The notes beneath the pieces are model-generated. The model saw only the letters and a list, made by a program, of their open reading frames with translations, searched no databases and was not told the origin of the DNA. 64,000 nucleotides of DNA, taken from assembly GCF_014205335.1 (NCBI RefSeq), contig NZ_JACHNH010000001.1, positions 5,698,501-5,762,500 on the forward strand, in the 5' to 3' direction. The position numbers and the translations under genes were made by a program. This DNA is from Amorphoplanes digitatis. Its GTDB lineage: Bacteria > Actinomycetota > Actinomycetes > Mycobacteriales > Micromonosporaceae. Of this stretch, positions 34,064 to 42,568 are shown one piece after another; within the stretch, counting starts at the first letter, position 1, and each line of letters opens with the position of its first letter.

Positions 34064-35239
34064 ATGCGATCGATCATCATCGGTGGGGGCGTCGCCGGCG
34101 CCGCGGCCGCCCTGGCGCTGCGGCGCGTCGGCGTCGAGGCCACCGTCTACGAGGCGTACGAGGATCCGGCCGGCGACGTCGGCGCGTTCGTGAGCCTGGC
34201 CAGCAACGGCCTGCGCTGCCTCGACGTGCTCGGCTGCCTCGACGCGGTGCGCGCCGCCGGCGTCGAGGTGCCGCGGCAGCGGATGTGGTCGGCCGGCGGC
34301 CACCTGCTCGGCGACGTGCCGCGCGGCCGGCGCGGTGCGGACACCCTGCACAGCGTCACGCTGCCGCGCGGCCGCCTGGTCGCGGCGCTGCGGGAGGCGG
34401 CCGCCGCGGCCGGCGCCCGCATCGTCACCGGCGAACGCGCCGTCGCCGTGACCGAGACGGCCGACGGCGTGACGGCCGAGTTCGCCGGCGGCCTGCGCGA
34501 CAGCGCCGACCTGCTGGTCGCCGCCGACGGAATCTGGTCGACCGTACGCGGGCTGCTCGACCCCGCCGCGCCCGTGCCGGAGTACGCCGGGCTCTACGCG
34601 ATCTCCGGCGTGTCCAGGATGGACGGCGTGGAGCCGGGGGTCTTCAACATGACCTTCGCCCGCAACGGCGCCTTCATCCACCTGGCCACCGGCACCGGCG
34701 AGGTGTGGTGGCAGGCGCAGATCGCCCAACCGGCCGAGCCGGCCCGCGCGGGCGTCGGCGACGCGGACTGGCTGCGCGGCACGGCCCGGCTCTACCGGGA
34801 CGAGAAGGTGCCGTCGGCGGTCATCGCGGCGACCACCCACCTGCACCCGCCCGTGCTCTTCCACGCGCTCGATCCGGTGCCGACCTGGCACGGCGAGCGG
34901 GCCGTGCTGATCGGCGACGCCGCCCATCCGGTCGGCGCCGGCCAGGGCGCGTCGATGGCGATCGAGGACGCGCTCGCCCTGGCCGCGGCGCTGCGGGCGG
35001 GGCCGGCGATCCCCGGCGCGCTCCAGGCGTACGACGCGGCGCGGCGCCCGCGGATCGTCAAGCTCCTGGACGCGGCCGAGGACAACCGCGGCATGAAGAA
35101 GGCCGGCCCGGTCAAGCGGCGGACGCAGGCCCTGCTCATGCGCCTGTTCCTGCCGCTGTTCTACGAACGGGCCACCGCGCACCTCTACGCCTACGAACCG
35201 CCGCGGCTCAGCGCTCGGACCGGCCCAGCGCCGCGATGA
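34064..35239 (+). CDS. FAD-dependent monooxygenase (p-hydroxybenzoate hydroxylase-like)
   Basis: 391 residues. N-terminal Rossmann motif IIIGGGVAGAAAALALRRVG, DG motif VAADGIWSTVRG, and GD motif LIGDAAHPVGAGQG near 290, together defining class A flavin monooxygenases. Such enzymes hydroxylate aromatic or polyketide substrates. The start is ATG 34064 with AAGGA/GGTGG upstream; ATG 34055 is possible. Expression is probably repressed by a TetR-type protein through the palindrome at 34029-34052. Its 3' end overlaps the convergent PH-domain gene by 32 nt. Confidence 0.9.
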   Translation: MRSIIIGGGVAGAAAALALRRVGVEATVYEAYEDPAGDVGAFVSLASNGLRCLDVLGCLDAVRAAGVEVPRQRMWSAGGHLLGDVPRGRRGADTLHSVTLPRGRLVAALREAAAAAGARIVTGERAVAVTETADGVTAEFAGGLRDSADLLVAADGIWSTVRGLLDPAAPVPEYAGLYAISGVSRMDGVEPGVFNMTFARNGAFIHLATGTGEVWWQAQIAQPAEPARAGVGDADWLRGTARLYRDEKVPSAVIAATTHLHPPVLFHALDPVPTWHGERAVLIGDAAHPVGAGQGASMAIEDALALAAALRAGPAIPGALQAYDAARRPRIVKLLDAAEDNRGMKKAGPVKRRTQALLMRLFLPLFYERATAHLYAYEPPRLSARTGPAPR

Positions 35240-36149
35240 GGGACTCGATGCTCAGGACGAGCTTCTCGAGCCCGGCGATCACCTCGTCGGTCGCGGGGGC
35301 GGCCGGCTCGGTGTCCTCGTCGTCGGCACCGAGCCGCGCCTCCACCGCGGTGGGCTCGTACATCTCCTCGAGCAGGCGCAGGTAGAGCTCGTTCGGGTTC
35401 GGCAGATCGCGCAGCTGGCTGATGGTGCGCCGGGTGGTGCGGTCGCCGCTGGTGAAGCTGCCGTAGCTCAGCAGGCGTCCCAGCACGCTCTGGTTGTACT
35501 GGATGTCGACGACGCGCATCAGCGGCACCATGCGCACCCGCCGCCAGAGGACGCCGCGGGTCATCATCACCCGCTTGTTCGTGATCACGAACCGGTCGAA
35601 CCACCATCCCGCGAACCGGTATGCGATGACCACCAGGGTCGCGACGCAGATCGCGGCGGTCAGGAAGCCCGCGTACTGCGGCTTGATCCTCAGCTGCGTG
35701 ACCCACACGCCGAGAACCCCGTAGAGGAGGATGACCGAGCCGGCCTTGGCGATGTGGATCCAGTGGCGTTTCCACTCGCCGCGGTACCGCTCGGTCGCGA
35801 ACAGGTAGCGAGCCACCAGCATCGTCGGCTCGTCCTCGCGGTACTCCCGCGGCGGAAGGGCCTCGGCCAGCGATCCGTCCGCGTCGGAGCCGACCAGCCG
35901 CCGCAGGCGGGTGAGCACCGCCGCCGACAGGAAGCCCAGGCCGGTCAGCAGCTTCAGGAGCTTCCCGGGGCGTACGTTGATGAGCGCCTGGAGCTCCTCG
36001 GACCGGACCGGCCGCTGCGGGTCCTCGTCGGCGTACTCGATCCCGGCCGCCCATCGCACCAGGACCCGGCCCAGCCAGGGCGAGAGGTCGGTGGCTTCGT
36101 TGACGACCAGTCCGAGCACGACACCGATGACGATCTCGATGCCGCTCAT
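35208..36149 (-). CDS. membrane protein with bacterial PH-like domain (bPH2/YdbS type)
   Basis: 313 residues. A short hydrophobic N-terminus (IEIVIGVVLGLVVNEAT) and two helices at about 160-205 (AGSVILLYGVLGVWV; AAICVATLVVIAYR) are followed by a PH-like beta-unit FDRFVITNKRVMMTRGVLWRR-RM and LMRVVDIQYNQSVLGRLLSYG (the family signature, quoted in part: RVVDIQYNQSVLGRLLSYG), then an acidic tail. Its ATG overlaps the stop of the PadR gene by 4 nt, so the pair is one operon. Confidence 0.85.
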   Translation of the reverse strand: MSGIEIVIGVVLGLVVNEATDLSPWLGRVLVRWAAGIEYADEDPQRPVRSEELQALINVRPGKLLKLLTGLGFLSAAVLTRLRRLVGSDADGSLAEALPPREYREDEPTMLVARYLFATERYRGEWKRHWIHIAKAGSVILLYGVLGVWVTQLRIKPQYAGFLTAAICVATLVVIAYRFAGWWFDRFVITNKRVMMTRGVLWRRVRMVPLMRVVDIQYNQSVLGRLLSYGSFTSGDRTTRRTISQLRDLPNPNELYLRLLEEMYEPTAVEARLGADDEDTEPAAPATDEVIAGLEKLVLSIESLIAALGRSER

Positions 36150-36463
36150 GTGCCGAACCTGGGGCGCAGCCGCGGAGACGGCCGGTGGTACCCGGCGGTC
36201 CGCGCGCGGGCCAGGTCGACCTTCTCTGCCACGATGCGGTAGTAGCGCAGCCGAGGTCGCTGCTCGCCGGCCTTCAGCGCCTCCCAGGAGGCGGTGATCC
36301 AGCCCATCTCCTCGAGCCGGTCGAGGGCACGGTAGACGACCGGACCGGACCGGCGGGAACGGTGCATGATCTCCCAGCCGTGTACCTCGGCCTGCCGATC
36401 CCAGGCGTCCAGGAGCACGTCGAGGACGGCCACCAGGGCGCCGTCGACCATGGATCCCGCCAT
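36146..36463 (-). CDS. PadR-like transcriptional regulator
   Basis: 105 residues. Winged-helix pattern of the PadR family: VLLDAWDRQAEVHGWEIMHRSRRSGPVVYRALDRLEEMGWITASWE, ending in RYYRIVAEK (quoted as short pieces: VVYRALDRLEEMGWI; RPRLRYYRI). It lacks the second dimerisation helix of long PadR proteins. Coupled to the PH-domain gene by an ATGA overlap, so likely controls it and itself. Confidence 0.85.
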   Translation of the reverse strand: MAGSMVDGALVAVLDVLLDAWDRQAEVHGWEIMHRSRRSGPVVYRALDRLEEMGWITASWEALKAGEQRPRLRYYRIVAEKVDLARARTAGYHRPSPRLRPRFGT

Positions 36464-36491
36464 GCGGTGATGCTACGGGCACCCTGAGTGA

Positions 36492-37007
36492 TCAGGATAG
36501 TGCGCGTTCGGGTACGCGCCACCAGCGGCGCGACGCACACGCGGCCAGGCCGGCGCCGGCGGCGTTGAGCAGCACGTCGTCCACGGAGGACACCCGGTCC
36601 AGCCGCAGGACGTACTGCGCGACCTCGACCAGGACCGAGCAGCCCGCCGCGAGCGCCAGGATCCGCGGCACCGACGCCAGCGCCGCGAACCGCAGCGGCG
36701 CCAGCAGGCCCAGCGCGGCGAAGACCAGCAGGTTGCCGACGACCTGGACCGTCACCGTCAGCGGCCCGGCGGCGAGCACCGCGAGCAGGTCACGCAGCGG
36801 CACCAGGCTCACCCGGCCGGCCACGGCACCGGCCCGGTCACCCGGCGTCATGATCATCCATATCCAGGGCGCCGTCCCGTAGACGATGCCGACCTCGGCC
36901 AGCGAGCTGCGCCAGGTGCGGCGGCGGGCCAGCGCCCACGCCGCCAGCGCGGCCAGCGGCAGCACGGCCACCGTGAGGAGCACCACGCCGACGAACCCCA
37001 TGACCAT
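36492..37007 (-). CDS. VanZ-like membrane protein
   Basis: 171 residues with four to five helices and the VanZ pattern: NLLVFAALGLLAPLR (polar Asn at the start of the helix), CSVLVEVAQYVL with E-x-x-Q, and DRVSSVDDVLLNAAGAGLG-like motif (SSVDDVLLNAAGA). VanZ homologs affect teicoplanin resistance in enterococci but are widespread with unknown role. Start ATG 37007, 37001 also possible. About 60 nt after the PadR operon in the same direction is upstream sequence of the response regulator; spacing suggests its own transcription. Confidence 0.85.
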   Translation of the reverse strand: MVMGFVGVVLLTVAVLPLAALAAWALARRRTWRSSLAEVGIVYGTAPWIWMIMTPGDRAGAVAGRVSLVPLRDLLAVLAAGPLTVTVQVVGNLLVFAALGLLAPLRFAALASVPRILALAAGCSVLVEVAQYVLRLDRVSSVDDVLLNAAGAGLAACASRRWWRVPERALS

Positions 37008-37044
37008 GCCCCGCCCCCGTCCGAACCGCGAAGCTACCCTCCCC

Positions 37045-37695
37045 TCACAACAGGCCCCGGTCCCGGGCGTAGATCGCCGCCTGGGTCCGGTCCCGCAACC
37101 CGAGCCGCTCAAGGATCCGCGAGACGTGGTTCTTCACGGTCCCCTCGCTCAGATGCAGCCGGGCGGCGATCTCCCGGTTGGTGGCGCCGACCGCGACCAG
37201 CCGCAGCACCGCCTGCTCCCGCCCGGTCAGGTCCACCCGCGGCGTCCGCGCCGGCTGGGCCCGGTCCAGGGCCGTGACGAGCCGGCGCACCGCCGCGCTG
37301 TCGTGCTGGTCGACGCCGGCCCGGGCCAGCCGCACCGCCTGGGCCAGCTCCCGCGCCGGCAGGTCCTTCAGCAGGTAGCCGCCGGTGCCGGCGCGCAGCG
37401 CCCGGAGCACGTACTCCTCGTCGTCGAACGTGGTGAGCATCAGGACCCGGCAGGACGGCAGCCGCTCACGCAGCAGCTCGGCGGCGCGCAGCCCGTCGAG
37501 CACCGGCATCCGGACGTCCATCAGCACCACGTCGGGCCGGGTCCGCACGGCGAGCGCCACGGCGGCCCGGCCGTCCGCCGCGGTGCCGACCACCTCGATG
37601 CCGGGCTCGATGCTCAGCAGGGAGGCGATGCCCTCCCGGATCAGCGCCTGGTCGTCGGCGACCAGCACCCGCACCGGCTCCGGCGCGGCGGTCAC
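37045..37695 (-). CDS. NarL/LuxR-family response regulator
   Basis: 216 residues. Receiver: VLVADDQALIREGI, Asp in VVLMDVRMPVLDG, LMLTTFDDEEY, YLLKDLPA; HTH: LTGREQAVLRLVAVGATNREIAARLHLSEGTVKNHV region (short piece: TNREIAARLHLSEGTVKNH). The GTG at 37695 overlaps the TGA of the kinase by 4 nt (GTGA), which decides the start over an ATG at 37722. Confidence 0.93.
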   Translation of the reverse strand: MTAAPEPVRVLVADDQALIREGIASLLSIEPGIEVVGTAADGRAAVALAVRTRPDVVLMDVRMPVLDGLRAAELLRERLPSCRVLMLTTFDDEEYVLRALRAGTGGYLLKDLPARELAQAVRLARAGVDQHDSAAVRRLVTALDRAQPARTPRVDLTGREQAVLRLVAVGATNREIAARLHLSEGTVKNHVSRILERLGLRDRTQAAIYARDRGLL

Positions 37696-38843
37696 CGGGC
37701 CACCGCCGGCCGCGGCAGGCACGCCACCACCCGAGTGCCGCGGCCGGGCGCGGACTCCACCCGTACGCTGCCGCCCAGCGCGGCCAGCCGCTCCCGCATC
37801 CCGGCCAGTCCGGTGCCGGCCGCCGCCTCGACGGCGAAGCCCCGCCCGTTGTCCTCGACCTCGAGCACCGCGTCCGCGTCGCCGCAGCGCAGCACGACCT
37901 CGACCCGGTCGGCGGCGGCGTGCCGGCGCGCGTTGGTCAGCGCCTCCTGAGCCACCCGGTACAGCGCCTCGAGGCCGGCCCGGTCGTGCGCGGACTCGCT
38001 CCCGCTGACCTCGAGGCGTACCCGGAAGCCGGGGTCATCGAGCCCCTCGGCCAGCGACCCCAGGGCGACGGCCAGCAGGAACGGCTCGGCCCGCAGGACG
38101 CCGACGGACTCGCGTATCTCGCGCAGCGCCCGCCCCGCGGCCCGGTGCGCGTCGGCGACGGCCCGGTCGGCGACGGCCGCATCCCGGTCCCGGAACGCCT
38201 GCGCCTTCGCCAGCTGCACGCTGATCGCGGTCAGGTGGTGGCCGAGGCTGTCGTGGATGTCGCGGGCCACCCGGTTCCGCTCGGCGGCCGCGCTCAGCTC
38301 GGCCACCCGGCGCTGCGCCCGCCGGAGATCGCTCACCAGCTGCTCGGCGCGGAGCCGGCTGCGCCGCTGGTCGGCCGCGAAGGCCGCGGCGGCGAGGGCG
38401 AGCACCAGCCCGATGAAGAACATCATCAGGTCGGAGACGGTCTCCGGGTCGGCCCACCAGTCCGGGACCGACCCGGCCCGCAACACGGCCGCGACCAGGT
38501 AGGCCGCGGCCACGACGTGCCCGGCCCAGCGGCCGAGCGAGAGGTAGGCGAAGAACGGCATCAGGACATAGAGCACCCGGGCGAAACCGCCGGGGTCGGC
38601 CGCGTTCACGGCCGCCAGCAGCAGCATGCGTACGGCGAGGAGCACGATCGCCCGCCGCGGGGTCGTCGGGCCGCGCCAGTCGAGCTGCTCCACGCCGAGC
38701 AGCGCCAGCAGGGCGGCCACGAACACGGCGACGCTCATCGCACCCGCGTCCGGTGCCAGGCCCGCGACGACGAAGTAGAGGCCGGTGAGCAGCACGGCGC
38801 CGTAGAGCAGCGAGGCCATCCACCGCAGCGACGGCGCATCCAT
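37692..38843 (-). CDS. DesK-type sensor histidine kinase
   Basis: 383 residues. Five or six membrane helices (residues ~8-150), a coiled segment, HisKA_3 with phosphoacceptor in RNRVARDIHDSLGHHL (near 195), and HATPase with AQEALTNARRHAAA (N-box), EVEDNGRG and GTGLAGMRERL. Co-transcribed with the downstream regulator; a membrane protein gene (39013) is divergent and may be its target, as in the kinase pair at 47-49 kb. Confidence 0.92.
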   Translation of the reverse strand: MDAPSLRWMASLLYGAVLLTGLYFVVAGLAPDAGAMSVAVFVAALLALLGVEQLDWRGPTTPRRAIVLLAVRMLLLAAVNAADPGGFARVLYVLMPFFAYLSLGRWAGHVVAAAYLVAAVLRAGSVPDWWADPETVSDLMMFFIGLVLALAAAAFAADQRRSRLRAEQLVSDLRRAQRRVAELSAAAERNRVARDIHDSLGHHLTAISVQLAKAQAFRDRDAAVADRAVADAHRAAGRALREIRESVGVLRAEPFLLAVALGSLAEGLDDPGFRVRLEVSGSESAHDRAGLEALYRVAQEALTNARRHAAADRVEVVLRCGDADAVLEVEDNGRGFAVEAAAGTGLAGMRERLAALGGSVRVESAPGRGTRVVACLPRPAVAR

Positions 38844-39012
38844 GCTGCCAGGCTAGGCAACCACCTCCAGGTTTCCTACGGTCGGGCGTCGTTTGTGGCC
38901 GATGGTCATGTGCCGAACGGCCGCGCCCGGCGCCGGATCCGGCCCGACGGCACTACCGGCGTGCGGCCGGCGCGCGGCACGGTGGCGGCGTCCGCTACCG
39001 AAGGAGTCCACC

Positions 39013-39600
39013 ATGTCCGATCGCCTGCTGTACCGCCTCGCCGGACTTGCCGGAGTGCTCGGCGGCGCCCTCATCCTGGTGGCGGTCGCCCGCCGGGCCG
39101 GGGCGATACCGGAGAACGGCCTCACCCACGCCCTGGCGCCGCCGGCCGGCGCGCTGCTGCTGCTCACCCTGACCGCGCTCTACCTGCGCCAGCGGCAAAC
39201 CGCCGGCCGGCTCGGGCTGGCCGGCTTCGTGCTGCACCACCTCGGGCTCAGCGGCCTGTTCGCGATCGAGTTCCTCACCCACGCCGTGTTGCAGTATCAG
39301 GACGCCGCGGCCCGCGAACAGGTGCTGACCGGCCCGGGACGCCCGTACTTCCTGGTGGTGGCGCTGACCTTCCTGGCCGGGGTGCTGCTCTTCGGCGTCG
39401 CCTCCTGGCGGGCCGGCGTGCTGCCCCGGATCGCGCTCGCCCTGTACGTGCCGGGCCTGTGCCTGGCGGCCCTGCGCACCTCGGTGCCCGAGGCGGCGTA
39501 CCTGTCCGGGCTGGCCGTCGGCGCGATCGGCGTGACGTGGCTCGCCACGGCCCTGATCCGGGAGACCACCGGCGACCCGGCGCAGGCTATTCCGGCGTGA
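39013..39600 (+). CDS. six-helix membrane protein divergent from a two-component pair
   Basis: 195 residues with about six hydrophobic segments, starting MSDRLLYRLAGLAGVLGGALIL; AAGGAG lies 6 nt before ATG 39013. A HxxGL-x(2)-GLFAIEFLTHA stretch in the third helix is polar for a membrane span. No family assigned; resembles DUF4386-type proteins in layout only. Its 3' end overlaps the convergent alkB by 14 nt. Confidence 0.75.
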   Translation: MSDRLLYRLAGLAGVLGGALILVAVARRAGAIPENGLTHALAPPAGALLLLTLTALYLRQRQTAGRLGLAGFVLHHLGLSGLFAIEFLTHAVLQYQDAAAREQVLTGPGRPYFLVVALTFLAGVLLFGVASWRAGVLPRIALALYVPGLCLAALRTSVPEAAYLSGLAVGAIGVTWLATALIRETTGDPAQAIPA

Positions 39601-40717
39601 GCACCGGGTAGTCGGGCGCGGTGTTGGCCAGGGTGGCGTCGCCTCCGTAGTGTGCGAGCACCCGATGGTCCATCATGCGCCGCCACAGGGGCGGGATCAG
39701 CGCGACGAGCAGCATCGTGGCGTAGCCGGCCGGCAGCTGCGGCGAGACGTCGAAGCTGCGCAGGCTCTGGTAGCGGCGCAGCGGATTGGCGTGGTGGTCG
39801 CTGTGCCGCTGTAGCTGGAAGAGGAAGACGTTGGTGGTCAGCCGGTCGCTGTTCCAGCTGTGCCGCGGGTCTACCCGCTCGTAGCGGCCGGCGGCGTTGC
39901 GCTGCCGCAGCAGGCCGTAGTGCTCGAGATAGTTGACCGCCTCCAGGACGGAGAGGCCGACCACGGCCTGTAGCAACAGGAACGGCAGCACCCCCGGGCC
40001 GAAGCCGAGCGTCAGGACCGCGAACAGGGCGACGGTCATGGCCCAGGCGTGCAGGATCTCGTTGCGTACGCTCCACGGGGTGCGGCCGCGCAGCCGGTGC
40101 CGCGCGGTCTCCAGGCGCCACGCCGAGCGCAGGCTGCCCAGCACGGTCCGGGGCCAGAACCGGTAGTAGCTCTCGCCGAGCCGGGAACTGGCGGGATCCT
40201 CGGGCGTCGCGACCCGCACGTGGTGGCCGCGGTTGTGCTCGACGAAGAAGTGGCCGTATCCCGTGGGCGCCAAGGCGATCTTGGAGAGCCAGCGTTCGAC
40301 GCTCTCCCGCTTGTGGCCGAGCTCGTGAGCGGTGTTGATGGCGATGCCGTTGACCAGCCCGGCGGTCAGCACGAGGCCCACCGCGCCGGCCGGGCCGGGT
40401 CCGCGGGTCCACACCGCGCAGGCCATGACCAGGGCGACGAACTGCGCGGGCAGGAACAGATAGGTGATCCACCGGTAGTACCGCGATGCCTGAAGGGCGG
40501 GCACGGCGTCCTCCGGCGGATTCCTCCGGTCGTCGCCGATGAGCAGGTCGATGACGGGGATGACACCGAGGATGAACACCGGCGTGAGCCACCACCCCGA
40601 CGACGACCCGGTCGCGGCGACGAGCAGCAGCGCGACGAACGGCAGGGCCGGAACCACGAGGGCGAGCGTCCAGAGCGGGCGCCTCGTGTCACGCCAGACG
40701 TATGCAGATACATCCAT
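39587..40717 (-). CDS. alkB: alkane 1-monooxygenase, AlkB-type membrane diiron enzyme
   Basis: 376 residues. Hydroxylates medium/long-chain n-alkanes at the terminal carbon using electrons from rubredoxin. All histidine boxes are visible: HELGHK (near 133), EHNRGHH (near 160), LQRHSDHHA (near 305), plus the HYG box NYLEHYGL. Six membrane spans. No rubredoxin domain is fused and no rubredoxin gene lies next to it, unlike many actinobacterial alkB loci, so electrons must come from elsewhere. Start ATG 40717 (or 40713, same frame not shared; 40717 chosen). Preceded by a palindromic operator 9 nt upstream and the TetR gene. Confidence 0.92.
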   Translation of the reverse strand: MDVSAYVWRDTRRPLWTLALVVPALPFVALLLVAATGSSSGWWLTPVFILGVIPVIDLLIGDDRRNPPEDAVPALQASRYYRWITYLFLPAQFVALVMACAVWTRGPGPAGAVGLVLTAGLVNGIAINTAHELGHKRESVERWLSKIALAPTGYGHFFVEHNRGHHVRVATPEDPASSRLGESYYRFWPRTVLGSLRSAWRLETARHRLRGRTPWSVRNEILHAWAMTVALFAVLTLGFGPGVLPFLLLQAVVGLSVLEAVNYLEHYGLLRQRNAAGRYERVDPRHSWNSDRLTTNVFLFQLQRHSDHHANPLRRYQSLRSFDVSPQLPAGYATMLLVALIPPLWRRMMDHRVLAHYGGDATLANTAPDYPVLTPE

Positions 40718-40720
40718 GCG

Positions 40721-41323
40721 TCAATGCTTTACACGAACGACCTTCGTGTCAAGCAGGTGGACGAAGACCTCCGCGAGCACGTCGGCCGCGTCGGCGGCGG
40801 GCCGCCTCGGCAGCACGATGTTGCTGACGGTGAGCCGCACGATGGCGTCCGCGGCGATGTCGGCCGACTCCGGGGCGACGCCGGGCAGGTGCACGGCGGC
40901 CCAGCCGCGGATCACGTCTCCGGCGGCGTCGAGCACGATGTCGGCGCGCGTCGTCAGGAAGGGCAGCAGCTCGTCGGCGCCGGTCAGGATGGCGCGTACC
41001 AGCGGGTTGCCGTCGGCCTCCTCCAGCGCGAACCGGATCGCCGCGCGCGCCGCGGCGCGCGCGTCACCGCCGTGCGCGTTCAGGCGACGGTCCACGCCGG
41101 TCACGAAAGTCTGGATCTCCCGGACGGCTAGGGCCTCGGCGAGGCCGGCCCGGCCGTCGAACTCGTTGTAGAGCGTCTGCCGGCTGACGCCGGCGGCCCG
41201 CGCCACGTCGGCCATGCGCACGCGGTCCCACCCGTGCGTCACCGCCGATTCGCGCGCGGCGTCCACGAGCGCCTCGCGGATCCGGGCCCGGCTGTTCATC
41301 CTGGACGGCGATTCGGCACTCAT
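40721..41323 (-). CDS. TetR-family regulator of the alkB operon (AlkX/AlkU-like)
   Basis: 200 residues. N-terminal HTH: AARESAVTHGWDRVRMADVA then ARAAGVSRQTLYNEFDG; C-terminal ligand-binding helices including LVRAILTGADELLPFLTT. ATG 41323 overlaps the stop of the GGDEF gene by 4 nt (ATGA); an internal ATG at 41299 could also start it. The stop is 3 nt from the alkB start and the end of the gene holds the operator. Likely represses alkB. Confidence 0.9.
   Translation of the reverse strand: MSAESPSRMNSRARIREALVDAARESAVTHGWDRVRMADVARAAGVSRQTLYNEFDGRAGLAEALAVREIQTFVTGVDRRLNAHGGDARAAARAAIRFALEEADGNPLVRAILTGADELLPFLTTRADIVLDAAGDVIRGWAAVHLPGVAPESADIAADAIVRLTVSNIVLPRRPAADAADVLAEVFVHLLDTKVVRVKH
40726..40754. 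promoter_or_regulatory. 12-bp inverted-repeat operator between tetR end and alkB start
   Basis: GCTTTACACGAA, spacer CGACC, TTCGTGTCAAGC, 11 of 12 positions symmetric. It begins 9 nt upstream of the alkB ATG and lies within the last codons of the TetR gene. Its position suits TetR-mediated control of alkB, released by an alkane or fatty-acid ligand. Confidence 0.75.
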
Positions 41324-42399
41324 CGCACAGGATCGTAGACACCATTCCGGCCGGATGGGCGCGGCAGATCCGCGGTCTTGTCCTGATACATGGCGACGTC
41401 CGCCTCGGCGGTCAGCTCCGCCAGGCCGGTGGCCGCGCCGGCGGGACGGTGCGCGGCACCGATGCTGACGCCCACCGAGATCTCGTGCCCGTCGACCCGT
41501 ACCGGACGGCCGATCTCGGCGCGCAGCCGGGCGCTGAGCTCGGCCGCCTCGGCCGGGCCGGTGTCCGGCAGGAGCACGACGAACTCGTCGCCGCCCAGTC
41601 GGCCGGCCATGTCGCCGGCGCGCAGGCAGGCGCGCAGCCGGTTGCCCGCCTCGCGCAGCACGCCGTCGCCCGTCGCGTGTCCCCGGAGGTCGTTGACCTG
41701 TTTGAAGCCGTTCAGGTCGAGCAGCAGCACGGTCATCTCCCGGCCCGCCTGCCCATCGGCGTACTCCGCGATCCGGGCCCGGTTCGGCAGGCCGGTGAGG
41801 CCGTCGTGGGTGGCCTGATGCTGCAGCGCCTTGCGGGTCGCGTCCAGCTCCTTGACCTGGCGGGCGTATGCGGCCGACTGTGTGCCGCTGAGCAGCGCGA
41901 CGAACAGGTGGATGGCGACCGCGAACGGCAGGTCCTCGGCGCGTACGGCCTGGTCGCCCAGGGCGATCACCGTGACGGCGAACACGGTTGAGGTGGCCGC
42001 CCACGCGATCAGCGCGCCGCGCAGCCGGTGCCGCAGGGCACCGACGACGATCGGGACGATCAGGCCCGGCCAGGTGGTGAGGTCTCCGTACACCTGGAAC
42101 CAGACGACGATGCCGCTCATGACGAGGGTGTCGCCGGCCACCTGGCAGGCGCTCAGCACCGCATAGCGCGGACCGTCGGGGCGCCGGAAGTTGATCAGCG
42201 CGAGCACGTTGCCGATCGCCATCACGGCGATTCCGGCCAGACATCCGACGATGAGCTGCGGCTCGACCGGGGCGGGCATGCCGAACCAGCCGGCGAGGAA
42301 GAGCATCGTGGCCAGCAGGCCGCTGCCGCGGGAGACGAAGTTGGCTCCCTCGACCGCGCGGCGCTTGCGCAGCATCGAGGCTTCCGAGGTAGTGCTCAC
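41320..42399 (-). CDS. membrane-bound diguanylate cyclase, first gene of the tetR-alkB operon
   Basis: 359 residues. About six hydrophobic helices (residues ~20-175), a coiled stretch (QVKELDATRKALQHQ), then a GGDEF domain with the intact active site RLGGDEF and an RAGD product-inhibition site five residues before it. It therefore should synthesise c-di-GMP. Start GTG 42399 has GAGGGG upstream. It overlaps tetR by 4 nt, tying c-di-GMP synthesis to alkane oxidation. Divergent from the GGDEF-EAL gene. Confidence 0.9.
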   Translation of the reverse strand: MSTTSEASMLRKRRAVEGANFVSRGSGLLATMLFLAGWFGMPAPVEPQLIVGCLAGIAVMAIGNVLALINFRRPDGPRYAVLSACQVAGDTLVMSGIVVWFQVYGDLTTWPGLIVPIVVGALRHRLRGALIAWAATSTVFAVTVIALGDQAVRAEDLPFAVAIHLFVALLSGTQSAAYARQVKELDATRKALQHQATHDGLTGLPNRARIAEYADGQAGREMTVLLLDLNGFKQVNDLRGHATGDGVLREAGNRLRACLRAGDMAGRLGGDEFVVLLPDTGPAEAAELSARLRAEIGRPVRVDGHEISVGVSIGAAHRPAGAATGLAELTAEADVAMYQDKTADLPRPSGRNGVYDPVR

Positions 42400-42568
42400 A
42401 GGCCCCTCATCGGTCGGGGTGAGCGGGGCATGACGGTTCACCGACGACAGCCGCGGTGGCGCTCGACTCACTTCGGAATGTGTCCGACATTCGCGCGGCG
42501 GACGCTCAGCGGGCCCGCCAGACGGCCGATGGGCCTGGCGACGGCGAGAGCGACGAGCGGGAGTGATC

